From contig OY727099.1 of the NCBI GenBank assembly GCA_963402885.1, forward strand, positions 26,369,001 through 26,433,000: DNA of 64,000 nt. Reading direction: 5' to 3'. Source of the DNA: Antedon bifida (taxonomy: Eukaryota > Echinodermata > Crinoidea > Comatulida > Antedonidae). The position numbers were made by a program, and so were the translations under genes. The notes under the pieces were generated by a model. It was not told where the DNA came from and ran no database searches. It saw only the letters and a program-made list of their open reading frames with translations. Positions 15,001 through 33,664 of this stretch are shown here, piece after piece (position 1 is the first letter of the stretch; each line of letters opens with the position of its first letter).

Positions 15001-18000
15001 ATCAGCATTCCAGGATAAAATGAGAGTACTATAGTGTATACTTACTGTGTATGTAGTTTAATTTGCATATTACATCATTTAATCAATCAATCAATCAATT
15101 AAAAATTGATCATTAATCAATCACATGATACAATGATAATGATAACAAATCAATCATTTATAGGTGAATAACACAGAGAACTAAAGGTAAATATACTATT
15201 GCTCTGCACAAGAATTTCAAGTGGGTATGTTTTTGCATAAAAGATGGGAAAACATTTAGTAGGCCCACCATCTTGCTGGTCTAGTTTAAAAGGTGGTACA
15301 GTTTTACAAATATCAAACATTTACAAGATTTTCTAACAAAGAAGAGATTGTGTATTGACCATTATTTGTCCATTAGTATCATTAATAGGACATGTCAAAT
15401 ATCTGTACTTTTTCTAGAGTTTAATCAAGTAATAGGTCAGAATAGGGTAACAATTAATAATAGTCAATTGTAAGTACAATTTAAATTAGTACATTGAACA
15501 ATTATTGAAACAATAATTGGTCTGTGGCTATAGAGATAATGTTCAATATGACAATTATAAGAACTTTACACAATCAAATATTATAGTTTCAAGATGCATG
15601 GAATTGAAGAAAAGATACATACACAAAATGAAGTATGGAAGTATGGGAGGAAAATAGCTTGTCACTACCTAAATGTTTGGTCTATTGTAAACCTTGGGTG
15701 AACCCAGTCAATACCAGTTGAGTGTTGGCCATTATAGTAATTGAATCTCCTAAATCTAAGAACCTAATGATAAAGTCTTTGTTTTGTTTTTTATATTATT
15801 CAATATATGAACAAGCTAAACCAAAGAATGTATTGAAGATGGTAAGCAGTAGACTACTGGTGGTAGTTCTACAATGTGTCTTTATCATAATACAGTATAT
15901 TTGTTTTAACAGTTAGTTGTTGAATTAAAACCATTTCAGCTCTGTCTACACTATCAAAAATATGCCCAAATATGTTAGTAATATGACATCATCATATCCA
16001 TATATGGGCACATCACATGTTTTTGTCACATAAAGTTAGTGTGGACAGAGCTTAAGAGTAGAATTATAAGTGAAAGTACATACTTTGCTTGTAGAACCAA
16101 AGCCAGAATCCCAGATGCTAACGGGGCAGCACTTGATGTTCCTATAAACTGAGAGGTACACCCATTATGTAGGTCAGTTGTAGTCTGGAAGAAAAAGACA
16201 TTTTGTTACATGAAAGCAAATTAATTAAAATGAATTCAATGATGCTCAACAAGGAAAGTGAGGACATGTGTTGAGTTTTACAATAAACTCTCACAAAACC
16301 AAAATGTTTGATTACCAGAAACTCTTGAACTTTCTTCCATAAATAGGGAACAGGTCTCAAATAGGTTAAATCGGTCCCCAATAGGTTCCTAAATTGGAGC
16401 AGGTTCCAAAATAGGTTTCATAAAACTGTAGTTGCCAAATATATGTTAAATACAATAGTTTCCAATAATAGTTTTCTATAAATAGGTCCCTATTAGGTTT
16501 CTAAATAAAAAGCAGATCCCAAATATTTTGTAAAGATCCAATAAAAACCAGTCCAAGGGTTGAATACTAACCACTTCATTAACGTTGTTCTGCAATGACC
16601 CTCGTTTGTGTGGTCCACCAGACAAGGTCACAGCCAGGGTCGAAGGGCATTTCTCCATAAAGTAGACAGATTCCCCCTTGTCGTTAGCAGAACCTATTGA
16701 TATTGTGTGGATGTTTCCAACATATGCATCAGCACTGCAGTCATCATCTGCAGCTCCTCCATTGCCTGATGCCCAAACAAAGATGGATCCTTTACCATTG
16801 CGACCCTGTCACGGAAAAAAGTAATATGAAATACTTTATTTGTCCATTATCATAATAAAATAACAATAGAAATTCTTCTTAAAGATTGGCAAATATTGGT
16901 ACGATAAAAAAAGATAAATATAAAATAAACTATTAAAAGGATGTACCAAAATCTATGCAAAAAAACAACAAATGTTTAAAATGTTTGATAGAGGTTAGAT
17001 ATCTCATGGAGAGTTGGTTTATAATCCTATGGTGGGCTTAAACATAAGAATATAATCACACCTCAACATGGGCTACACCCCACAATCACAATCCTATTGT
17101 GAATTTGAATGTCTTACTGTATACTTTTGTATTATTTTTAAGAGGGGCCTCTTCAAGTCAGCTGTACACAGCTGTTAGAGCTACCCTTGTAAAACAAAGT
17201 TGAATAAATAAATAAATTTACTTCTGCATGTTTAGTAATAGATAGTAAAACAGTACCTCTTTAGTTCCTGTTTCATAGGCTTCTGTAAGGAGTTCACCAG
17301 GTTTTTGGAATGTTTTGCCATCATCAGGAGGTCCCCAGCAGCAACTGTAGATGTCAATGTGACTGTTGTTGAACAAGATTGCAGATGCCTGCATGGCATC
17401 AGTCACACCACCATCAAGGATCCGCAAACCTGAAAAAATTAGCAAGACATCCAGGAACATGCAATTACAAAAATTTTAATATTTAAAAAAATTTTTAAAC
17501 ATCACGGTGGCTTGCCTAAAAATAATATCCTAACTAACAATCTAACAAAGTTAATTAATTATTTATTCATTCATTAATATATTGTTTGCATGGCGAAATA
17601 AAATGTTGATATAAAGTTTGCAGTACACCACGTATATTAGTTCTGAAAAGAAAAGTTTCTTGCTTTAATTGTCCTCAGGAGTTCATTCATTATTGTGTAT
17701 GGCTCTAAAGCTAACTTTCTAATTTTTTTCATCATGCGGCACGGCATGCAGCAGCATTTGACATGTGACCATGCATAGAACGACAGACGCCATCTACGCA
17801 GTCGTATGATACGAACGAAAAGGCGTTATTATCTATATTTAATTTGTTTTCAGATAATATTTTCCAATAAAACAAGGAAACTACAAAAGTAAAACAAAAA
17901 TGTAAACTTGATCAGTTACGTTCCTAAACATTTTTATTATAGTATTTTAAATATTGTGGTTGAAATATTTCTGTAACAGTGAGTGCCTATGGATATGCAT

Positions 18001-21000
18001 ACATATACAACATATTATCTTTAAAATGTTATAATATTTATAATATTTATTGACGATAAATTATCGTTGTTTCCTTAATTAACTCGTTGACATTTCGGAA
18101 ATCGAAAAAGACATTTTTTTTTACAATTTCATGTCTTTGAAAAGAATTATCAGAAAATAACGTGTTCAATATTTGTGTGGTATGACAAGAATTTAAAAAA
18201 GGAAAATTGCATTAAAATGTGATTCAAAAGCGGAAAACTCTAAAAATGGAACAAGTTAGTTGCAAATCATGCAAAAATGATAATTAAAAAAAACAATGTT
18301 GTATTGGGGTCATTCTTGTTTAATAGTGTAACATGCAAAATAAAAATATTATACGGTAATTGTGTTAGCCTAACATGATTGTATCAATTTGGTATGAGTA
18401 ACATATCATCACAAAAAATCAAACATTTTATTATTAATTCATTCAAAAAAACATATTTCTAACTAAAATTAAAATGAACAATAAAAGGTAAAAATAAATT
18501 ATAAAACATTCATTTTGGGTTTTAAAAAGGCTAATATTTAAAATCTCATACAAAATAACTGATATATTATTGGAAAAGCATGCGAGTCCTCATTTCATAG
18601 CTACTTACCTCAAACATCCTGTGAAAATGCGATTTAAGAGAGGGAAATAATTAGTATAAAGTCAATTTTGTGACAATATAAATATCATACATAGAAAACT
18701 ATAAATAAAAGACAGATATTGATTTTTGAACACATATTATATTATATATTACAGTATCACTTTTTCTTAAAATTTCACTCTGACGTCATTTTGTTGGTTT
18801 TCTATTGCTCATTGAGACATCTTGAAATTGTACAAAGAGCTCCTACTAGTACTATTATAGCAAAACATAGAGGGGGTAATTTTTTTAATACAGAAGTTCA
18901 TAAAGTATTGGTTTCTATACATAAACAATAAGTGCTGCAGGCCTGTAGCCAGAACTTTTAAATACAGTTTTTCCAAAAATTTTGGTAAAGTTACACTACT
19001 TAGGCCTATTACCATCACTTCTGCTGTTGGTCTTGATTTTGAAAATGGCACTTGTGGCAAAAAGGGGGTTTCGCTCAAACCCTGGAACCACCCTCATGCT
19101 TGTGCTTTGCTACCATTGGTGGCAGATCAAGATATTTAATATTAAATTAAATTTCAAGTTTACCTCCTATGCTAGCCTGGTATGCAGCCCCTACTCCACA
19201 GACTGAGTTGTTGGCCACTGCGGCAATTTCACCAGCACACCGTGTACCATGCCTGTAAAATACATTGTCAGATATCATTCAACTTTTACACAATCATTTT
19301 TGTAGAATTCAAACGTTGTCATCACAATATTTAGTTATTTTAACTTTTTCTATGTTTTCAATATTATTACTTACGCATTTTCCATTCCAGCTGCTGGAGA
19401 ATCATCAGGTCGGGGGTCAATATCGACTTCTTTGCTTTTGTTGTTAAAATCAAAACTGGCATCAGGGTCCTGGTAAGTGAATACATTGAAAATATTAAGG
19501 TTTTAGCAAACTGCAAGTTCGGAAGGTTTAGAAAAAAATTAATATTTGATTTTGTTAATTTTTTATATTGAAACTTACATAATTAGGAGAAAGATCAGGA
19601 TGTGTATGGTCCATACCTAAAAATAAATTTCACAAATAAAGATTTAAGTTTTTTTAAAACATTATATCTAGATAGATTCAGAAACATTTGTACTAGGCGA
19701 TATATAAGACAATAAGACAGATATTGTGTCAAACTCTCCTAATTCCAAAGGTTTCTCCAAAAGGCCCAGATTTGGATGAGACGTCCCATCAGAAACGATT
19801 GAGTTTGCTGTATAGGAGTCCGCCGGGTCTAGCATGTGTGATGTATGTGTGATTGTTTATATTGTAAAATCCGGAATAAATTGAATTGAATTGAAAAAAA
19901 GAAAAACTTGGTAGAAAGCCAAAAATTGTAGCCACTAGCCCAAGGTTGCCTGGTTTGGTAAAGTTAATTATTGATCGTTGAAGGGATGTATAGATAGAAG
20001 CAAGGCTGTAAATGAATGTTACGTACCATCGTCCACTACAGTCACTACAACTCCCTTGCCAGTGTATCCAAGTTTCCAAGCCGGAACTAGGTTCATGTCC
20101 ATCCCCGGGACTGCCCCTTGTTGACCATCATTATGCTGCAAAACAAAGAATATTTATTAAGTGATTGAGTTTGCTGTTGGAGTTCCATGAGTCAAGCATG
20201 TCTGTCTGTAGGTGAGTGAAATCTGGAATAAATTGAATTAAATAATGTTCTAAGGAAGTTTTTCTTGAAGAATAGGACTTTAATTTACCTTGAAGAATAG
20301 GACTTGACAACTGAGCTCAATTGTCCCTTGATGTCATAGCTGCAAACTCTTCTTTTATACAAATGAGCGAACCGGTTGTTATTGTTCATGCTAAAATCTA
20401 CGCTAATTTCATTCATCAATTTTAAACGTAGTATGACAGAAAGATGATAACTTACCAGATACCACTGTTTAGGCCACCTAGGGTCATTGAACTTGATGTC
20501 ATAGTCATCCCCCGTGACATCAGGTGCAACAGCTTTATGTGTGCGTCTACCTAATGCTGTCTCTGGTTGCTGGCTCACCCATAACACCTACAAGACAACA
20601 ATAAGGGCTTAAATCTTTATATATCATAACATGAGATTCTACTGTATTCCATGGAATGACATTTTAGTGGCTGTTTGTGAATTCAGTTAATCATATAGTA
20701 CACCTACACATGTAGTACAACAATTGTGTCGCTGGCGCACTTACTCGTTCATCTTCTTTTAGTCTCTCCGTTACATCTCCAGTTTCTCGTTTTGAACGAA
20801 CAATCTGCTCACCGCGAGAAAAATGATATCTGTCTCTCAAAGAACCAATCTGAAACAAACCAAAACATAAACTAAGAAACTAGTACCTAACGAGTGAATT
20901 TAGTGAAATGGTTATATTATGTATTATGTATAGGCCTACTGAAATATGGTGGTGGTTGTTTTCTTGCTTGAAATATGTATTTTGTTTAAAGTAGTCTAAT

Positions 21001-22050
21001 AATACAACATTTGGTATTTCAGAAAAAGAACCCAAATTTTAAAGTTTTATTGCAAAGCAGACATTTCGATGATTTCTGTTTGTAACAGAAAAATATTATC
21101 TTATAAGCAAACACATTATATTTACAATTAAGAATTTAGTACCGGATATAGATTGACAAAATAAACAATAAGGGTTGTTAAATTGGAAGCAATGACCTTA
21201 GATAAAAATTGAGAGATGTCATTTATTAAGCTGGTCTAGCACTGCATAAGAGGTTTATAAGGAATTGAAGCTTTTCAATTCCTACACAGGTAGATTGAGT
21301 ATTGTATGTAGAAGGAGAGTTTAAATAGACATGGGTGAATAAATACAAAGGGTGAATAGCAATGACAACAAGTCAATCAATTCATTGATGCTAAAAGAGG
21401 TATGAAAGAAATGTCTAAATGTCTCAACGGGTCACTAGTTTCAACCATATGGAAAGGAAAATGTTGATAAATTTTAAAAAACATCACTAAATTAAATTTA
21501 TACATTTGTTGAATTAAACACTTATACAGTCAACTCCCCCGATACCAGAGTTTCTGAAAACCGGAAACATTATCTTTGGGTACGAATTAAATGATTAAAT
21601 ATTGTTGAACAAAAATATTCTAAAACTTATGACTGGACATTAATCATAAGATAGTACAATATTAACCAAAAAATGTTTCTGCTATTCACTTAAACTTTTA
21701 TGAATTACTCCTTTTTTTTTTATAAAAAAACCCAAATCAATAAGTATTTATTTTGGTTCCTAATGGAATTATAGCCGGGCAGTTAATATAGTTAAATCTG
21801 GAAAATAAAAAAGAGTAACTTTGAGTTGTTGAATTGACTTGATATTTAACTTTAGTATAGTATATAGAAGGTATAGACTTACCTTCCTTACGTATAGAAG
21901 GTTATGTTCCTCAGCCACCCTGCGAGCAACGCCCTCACCCCCCTTCACCTCCACCGCCCACTCGTTTAGGTACACCCGCTCCGACTCGGCAGTTGATTTA
22001 CTCACGAATGTGACGAATATAATTAGAGATATCAGTCCGATGTTTCTCAT
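6025..22050 (-). CDS. PCSK1-like: Proprotein convertase, PC1/3- or furin-type
   Basis: Secretory-pathway serine endoprotease that cleaves precursors at basic sites. Exons, 5' to 3': 22050-21883, 20849-20745, 20587-20456, 20135-20027, 19616-19579, 19469-19375, 19252-19164, 17429-17257, 16805-16572, 16184-16084, 14477-14265, 6799-6025. They total 2232 nt, or 743 aa, close to vertebrate PC1/3. Residues 1-21 form a signal peptide. The prodomain has an internal RSKR at 74-77 and ends near GRR (about 104-106). The subtilisin domain has Asp170 (VVDDG), His217 (HGTRCAGE), oxyanion Asn318 (VWASGNGG) and Ser398 (GTSSAAP). A P domain follows ([18 protein letters not shown]). The tail is an acidic then helical segment with no Cys-rich or transmembrane region, which favours PC1/3 over furin. 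Asn rather than Asp at 318 argues against PC2. Oddities: [11 protein letters not shown] replaces the usual SASWGPEDDGK, and one cysteine of the CxCDGY motif is missing. Confidence 0.85.
6837..7036. repeat. 29-bp tandem repeat, about 7 copies
   Basis: Units begin AGCTTGTATTCACACAATAC and end AAATAATTA. The last two copies have diverged. The array lies in the last intron of the convertase, starting about 40 bp from the acceptor of the final exon. Confidence 0.95.
8847..8987 (+). mobile_element. MITE family A, copy 2
   Basis: Has ACTATCAAACTAGTTTGACA at the left, TATGGTAGTGATATGCCCAA and ATGACATCATCATGTC in the middle, and AAGTTTGATAGTGTAGA at the right. Inserted in the last intron of the convertase. 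Confidence 0.85.
9010..9480 (+). pseudogene. Possible decayed reverse transcriptase remnant
   Basis: One frame reads [11 protein letters not shown], which resembles the YxDD active-site motif of retroelement reverse transcriptases, but it meets stops within about 20 codons. A later stretch reads [10 protein letters not shown], faintly like an RNase H motif. The frame is broken throughout. This is a weak call based on motif appearance; a chance match is quite possible. Confidence 0.2.
9540..10866. repeat. 77-bp satellite array, about 17 copies
   Basis: Units begin TACTTAAATTGTTCTAAATA and contain ACCCAAGATAGTACAGTGAG and TTACTTGTTGAGTTTGA. The spacing of unit starts, for example 9621 to 9698, is exactly 77 bp. 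Copies are nearly identical. Variants (a CTAAGTAAG insertion at 9566 and again near 10185, TTTTATCTAGAG versus TCTTATCTAAAG) recur in a periodic fashion, suggesting multi-unit duplications. It is intronic in the convertase gene. Confidence 0.97.
11010..11045. mobile_element. MITE family B, end fragment
   Basis: TAAGCCTGGTTCCCACTTGG followed by ACGCAACG matches the terminal sequence of family B. The rest of the element is absent and an A-rich run follows. Confidence 0.5.
12868..13012 (+). mobile_element. MITE family A, copy 3
   Basis: A complete copy: TTAAGCTCTGTACACACTAT at the left, one internal CCAAATATGGTAGTGATATG unit, and TTTGATAGTGTGGACAGAGC then TTTA at the right. The TA-rich borders fit a TA or TWA target duplication. 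Confidence 0.9.
14486..14629 (+). mobile_element. MITE family A internal fragment between 11-bp direct repeats
   Basis: Four tandem units of about 21 bp (GCCCAAATATGGTAGTGATA) plus the ATGACATCATCATGTCCATA segment, without the usual terminal repeats. The copy is flanked by AAGAAGAGTAA at 14487-14497 and 14619-14629. It lies immediately upstream of the acceptor of convertase exon 11 (exon starts at 14477 on the minus strand). Confidence 0.8.
15939..16054 (+). mobile_element. MITE family A, copy 4 (shortened)
   Basis: Has AGCTCTGTCTACACTATCAA at the left and GTGTGGACAGAGCTTA at the right. The CTAGTTTGACA and part of the right arm are deleted. It is intronic, about 30 bp from convertase exon 10. 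Confidence 0.85.
17120..17222 (+). mobile_element. LINE 3' end remnant
   Basis: AGAGGGGCCTCTTCAAGTCA then a GCTGTACACAGCTGT hairpin, then CCCTTGTAAAACAAAGTTGA and a GAATAAATAAATAAAT tail. This arrangement is typical of the 3' ends of CR1-like LINEs. The family assignment is from general appearance. Confidence 0.45.
19770..19895 (+). mobile_element. LINE 3' end remnant, copy a
   Basis: GATTGAGTTTGCTGTATAGG, a GGGTCTAGCATGTGTGATG core, then TGTAAAATCCGGAATAAATT and a GAATTGAATTG tail. A related copy is at 20163-20247. Confidence 0.4.
20163..20247 (+). mobile_element. LINE 3' end remnant, copy b
   Basis: GATTGAGTTTGCTGTTGGAG, AGTCAAGCATGTCTGTC, then GAAATCTGGAATAAATTGAA. It aligns with the element at 19770-19895, so both appear to be tails of one family inserted in neighbouring convertase introns. 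Confidence 0.4.
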
Positions 22051-22739
22051 TTTCTTGGAAAAAGTAAAAGAACTAAAATTGAGATTCCAATCTGGATAAT
22101 ATTAATAGATGGGCACTGTTTGGCACCCCTCCTGAATGAAAAGTGAGATTATCTTTAGTAAGAGTCAGAGGTCAGGTTTGAACCAATGCCGTGATCTGAA
22201 TCTAATTTAAGTAGGTGCAATTGTGTATATTAACACCTACGTCAGGTGCAATGTACAGTACACAAAACCAAAAATAAGCATAGGGCAGTAACAGCTATAC
22301 AAGAAGAGACCCTATAGTCACTAGAACAAAATTTCCACTTCAACGTCCGTACCCATGCCGTACCTTATAACAATTTCTGTATTATAAATTTGAACTAATT
22401 GTCTACTTACAAAATAAGAAACTCTCTCGGGTTTAACCCCGATTCCGCAGCCCTTTACTTCTTCGAAAATCCCAAAGATAAAGGTGTTGTTTCTGTCAAA
22501 ATTTAGGGGTAAAGAAAAGAGAATGTACACCCACACTTACGTTGTATTGTTTTGTTATGCTAATAAGCAACTTAAATTGAGGGCAGCAGACAAATTGTCC
22601 AAACTAAACGCGTTTTTTTTCCCACAAAACGCGACCGACATGCAGCAGCACACAAAACACAACATACACACAAAATCAAAACAAAATCTTGAAACGATAG
22701 CCTAATTAGGCCTAATTCTATAAAGAAAACATTCAAACT
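22051..22739. promoter_or_regulatory. Divergent promoter interval, convertase/CCDC174
   Basis: The 689 bp between the two start codons must hold both 5' UTRs and promoters if neither gene has an upstream exon. I see no clear TATA box or CpG island. That both genes initiate here is inferred from their head-to-head arrangement. Confidence 0.45.
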
Positions 22740-26411
<3,672 letters not shown>

Positions 26412-26460
26412 AAAAACATTTTCCGTACAACTTTAAGAAGAGATTTTGCGTACTATATTT

Positions 26461-26466
26461 AATAAA
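26461..26466 (+). promoter_or_regulatory. Poly(A) signal of CCDC174
   Basis: AATAAA 50 bp after the TAA stop at 26409-26411. Confidence 0.65.
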
Positions 26467-27395
26467 AGAGATTATTAATACACACTTACAATTTGTAAAA
26501 GAATAATTTGTTTGCCTTCCTTGTTTTTATATGTACGTGTACCGTAATTTATTTTCTGTCAGCACTGTTGACCGTGCATCTAATTTCAAGTTTTCTATCC
26601 GCATGGTGTTCTGTGCGACCTAGTTCATGATCAACCATTCCGATAGTACCCACTCCAAGTATTGACTATCGCAGTGATGGAAAACTTTCAATTACATGCC
26701 TGACTGACCACGTCAACAGCGTCATCCTTTTGTGTTTGTCTAAACACTGCCTCAGCAAAAACTCGCTTGCCAACATCCCTAAAAGTCAACAGCTCATTTT
26801 TAACAATGAAACAGCACATTACAATTGTTGTAAAAAGTTATTTTATTTTACCATCATTTTAGTTTTGTTTACAAGTTTACAGAACTTTAAATCATATGTT
26901 TACAGTTATCCATTATTATTGTTTCATGGGAAGAAATAAAATATTTGTTGAAAAATAACATTTAAATTATATGTGAATAGCCATAGTAATATTAAACTGT
27001 ATATATCTGAAAGAACCCATTGACAGAACTCACTCTTTTCTGGCACAATGAATATAAAAGTATAAAGTGAAATTTAATAGTGTTATTAAATAAGTGGAAG
27101 ATTTACATTAATTGTAACAATGTACCTATTATTGCACATATAATTATATATTTGATCACTTACTACATACTAGATTACTATCTGACTCTATTAGACTAAA
27201 TACCTACAGTAGTTTACTGTAGATAAGTATACTGTAGATATGTAGGTCATTTTGTATTGTGCTGTATAAACAAAAGGACTAGGGACAGAAATTATTCATT
27301 TGAAGACATTAGTGTATTACCAAATGAATTGCACAACATTGCTTAAACTTACCTCAATTTCAGAATCTCTATTTTAACATGAATTGTTAATTAAT
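26467..27395. other. Intergenic between convergent genes
   Basis: No gene or known repeat recognised between the CCDC174 3' end and the next MITE. ORFs here are short and unsupported. Confidence 0.45.
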
Positions 27396-27562
27396 AAAGC
27401 TTTGTCTACACTATTAAACTAGTTTGACAAAATAAGTGTGATGTGCCCAAATATGGTAGTGATATGCCCACATATGGTAGTGATATGACATCATTGTGTC
27501 CAAACATGGGCACATCACACTTTTTTTGTCACATAAAGTTTGATAGTGTAGACAGAGCTTTA
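27396..27562 (+). mobile_element. MITE family A, copy 6 (near full length)
   Basis: TAAAGCTTTGTCTACACTAT at the left, CTAGTTTGACAAAATAAGTG, two internal units, and AGTTTGATAGTGTAGACAGA then GCTTTA at the right. It is one of the best preserved copies. Confidence 0.92.
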
Positions 27563-27834
27563 GAAGTGGGACATTAAGCATATAGCCTATGTCATCAGTA
27601 CCATAGGCACCTCAAATTTAGAATATTATAATACAAAGAATAGGATCAGTTCAGCACTTCATTTAACCAGTTTCAGGCCCTGCTTCCCCACCCCTATTTC
27701 TAAATCCTGGATCCACCACTGACCACCTTACTATTTGCCCTTACCCTTAGTTTACTAAGAACTTTATTCCATTGTACATTTATTAGTTATAATTGTTTTA
27801 GACACCCAATTTAACACCTTGTTAACACCTACAT

Positions 27835-27840
27835 TTTATT
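27835..27840 (-). promoter_or_regulatory. Poly(A) signal of ATG5
   Basis: AATAAA on the minus strand, 57 bp after the ATG5 stop codon at 27898-27900. Confidence 0.6.
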
Positions 27841-27897
27841 CAATTTTTAATCATATAATTTCAGATTGATAATACCAAGGTAAAAATACAATACTTT

Positions 27898-31441
<3,544 letters not shown>

Positions 31442-32084
31442 TATATAACTGTGTAACACTGAGAAACATAAACAAAAGAACACATCATCATATACTATAA
31501 TACAGATACAGAGAGAGTACAGTCAGTGGTACATCATATAGCCTAGGCCTATATCATTAAAAAAGAATCAAACGATATTTTTAATACACCGCCAGTATAA
31601 ATAAGGGAATACATAATAAATTAGTATCCTATAGACTAATCTAACTAACCTTTAACTCTAACCAAACTAAGGAAACATTGGTTTACTTTTTGTATTCATC
31701 AAACCTTATAAAAAAATTATAAAGCTAGGCCTACATAATGGGATTACCGGGACGTGCAATCAAGCAAATATTACGGGACAGTTTAGTTCATCATGGAGTA
31801 AATGGTTCAGTGCATGCACAGTGAGTGGCATTTAATCCCTAGCCCAGATTCTACAACAATCATCCTGGCTACAGTATTGCATTAACTTAATTAGTAATAA
31901 AAGTAACAGTAACAGCATATGTTTACCAATTAAATTTAAAGAGGGTGCAAAAATAATCTTGCGCAGCCTGCAGAAGTTTCCGCGAAAAATGGCGGAACAT
32001 CAACAATATAGTAGGCTAAATATGAGAACTTAACAAGAGAGGGAGTGTAATAACTTTTGCGAAAATGTAGTAACCAATCAAACC
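31442..32084. promoter_or_regulatory. Divergent interval, ATG5/NLR1
   Basis: It holds the ATG5 5' UTR and probably its promoter, and lies next to the NLR1 upstream exon. A slightly GC-richer patch at 31960-32000 (TTGCGCAGCCTGCAGAAG, CCGCGAAAAATGGCGG) is a candidate initiation region. No TATA box is obvious. Confidence 0.4.
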
Positions 32085-32550
32085 ATGGAATCATGAATAT
32101 TCATCCATATGATCTAACTCACGTGCTCAAACGCCACCAAGAGGCTGCTCAGCTAGCTTCCTCCCTTTTATCTTTGCTTTTCTAAGAAAGGATCATCCTT
32201 CGACGATCAGGTAGAGACAGAATTCACTTTATTTTTGGAGTAAATACATACATTTTGGTTTTTGAAAGTTATTGATTAGAAGCAAACCTCAATTTTACCA
32301 GTTATGTACATTAATATATACACGTTTATTTTAATAGAATTCAATCAAGTAGTAGTTAGCAGGCGTAACCTTTGTCGATTTTGCCAGTACTGTATTTATA
32401 AAACCAGGAAAAACCATTTTACAGGATTAGGAGGCCTGGGAGTGAATTTGTGCAGGTGCTCTGTAACATGTATATGCTGTACATCAAGATACCTGAGCCT
32501 CCTTTGCATGTGAATGCTACAAGTTACATTGGTGAATTGTAAGTAAATGC
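32085..32550 (+). promoter_or_regulatory. NLR1 upstream exon and promoter region (duplicated at NLR2)
   Basis: This stretch is repeated at 53165-53665 ahead of NLR2. Shared blocks include GAATATTCATCCATA, CACGTGCTCAAACGCCACCA, GCTCAGCTAGCTTCCTCC and GACAGAATTCACTTTATTTT. A donor shared by both genes is GTAAATACATACATTTTG (32240 here). The alternative GATCAG/GTAGAG donor at 32211 is absent in NLR2, where the sequence is GATCAGATAGAG. A noncoding first exon is inferred because the ATG-bearing exon begins with an acceptor at 33613. Confidence 0.6.
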
Positions 32551-33664
32551 ATTTTAATAGAATTTTCACCCAATAGTATTTTTTTAAATATTTTTATTCG
32601 TCTTAATTTTTGGTTAGATTGCCAGAGGCCCGATCGTCTCAATAGTAGTAGGCATAATATAGAACGGGGATTGTATTTACGCCTAGGTGTCGACGTAGAC
32701 ACTTCGTTTTTAAAAGAAATTTTGAAGCTTTTTTCCATTAATATGATAATAGTATTCGGCATGTTATCAAGCAATGTCTTGCCAGGAGCAAACAATAGGC
32801 ATAGGCATTAAATGAAACAATTTAATTTAGTTGAAATGACATGAAAACAATACAAATATACAAATTAGATATACAAAAGAATATAAATGAGTTACATTGA
32901 AAAACAAATGAAATTATCATAAAGTTAGTATATGATGAAATCAGGTGATCAGTAATTTGAGCTTGATGCAATTTTTGATATCTTGTGGATCTTCCATTTG
33001 TTTTCACGATTAATCGAAAGTGAGTACATCACAAAAGCAAAACGAAAATATCAATCCACGTGCAAACAATGCATTCTGGTATTTATAGCAAGAATCTAAA
33101 TTATTAGAATCTACTATTTTTCACATTTTTAACTGTTTAAAGACGGAAACAATTATTGCAATAGGTCCATGGAGTATTTTATATTTGCATAAAATGCAGT
33201 TTGTAACCTTAAATTAGATCGAAAAATTATATTGAAAAGGCTTTAATAAGGTTAAAAAAGAACTTGCGCTTCCTCAAAATACTTTTTCATTCCTTCAACA
33301 TTTTATTTTGTTCCCTTTCCACAATGTTTGTGTTTAATTTTCCTTTTCACAGAATATCTTTGTATTATGTAATTTTATAAACTTTCAGAAAAGTTGGAAT
33401 ATTTTGAAGAAACAAAATGATTTTTATTAGTACAGTATTTCATTCCCATTTCAAATTAATGGGTTCATTTACATAATGTCCTTTTATGGCCTCCGTAACT
33501 TTTTAAAGTTTTTTGAATTTTTAGTCCTCTCTTACTGACTTAATGTATAATAATACAAATGATAATTAATTTTAATTTTTGGTTTGTTTGTAACACATTT
33601 CTTCCGTTTGTAGAAAAAGTTTGTCTGAAACATCTTTACAAAGCTAAAAGATTTAGTTAACAAC

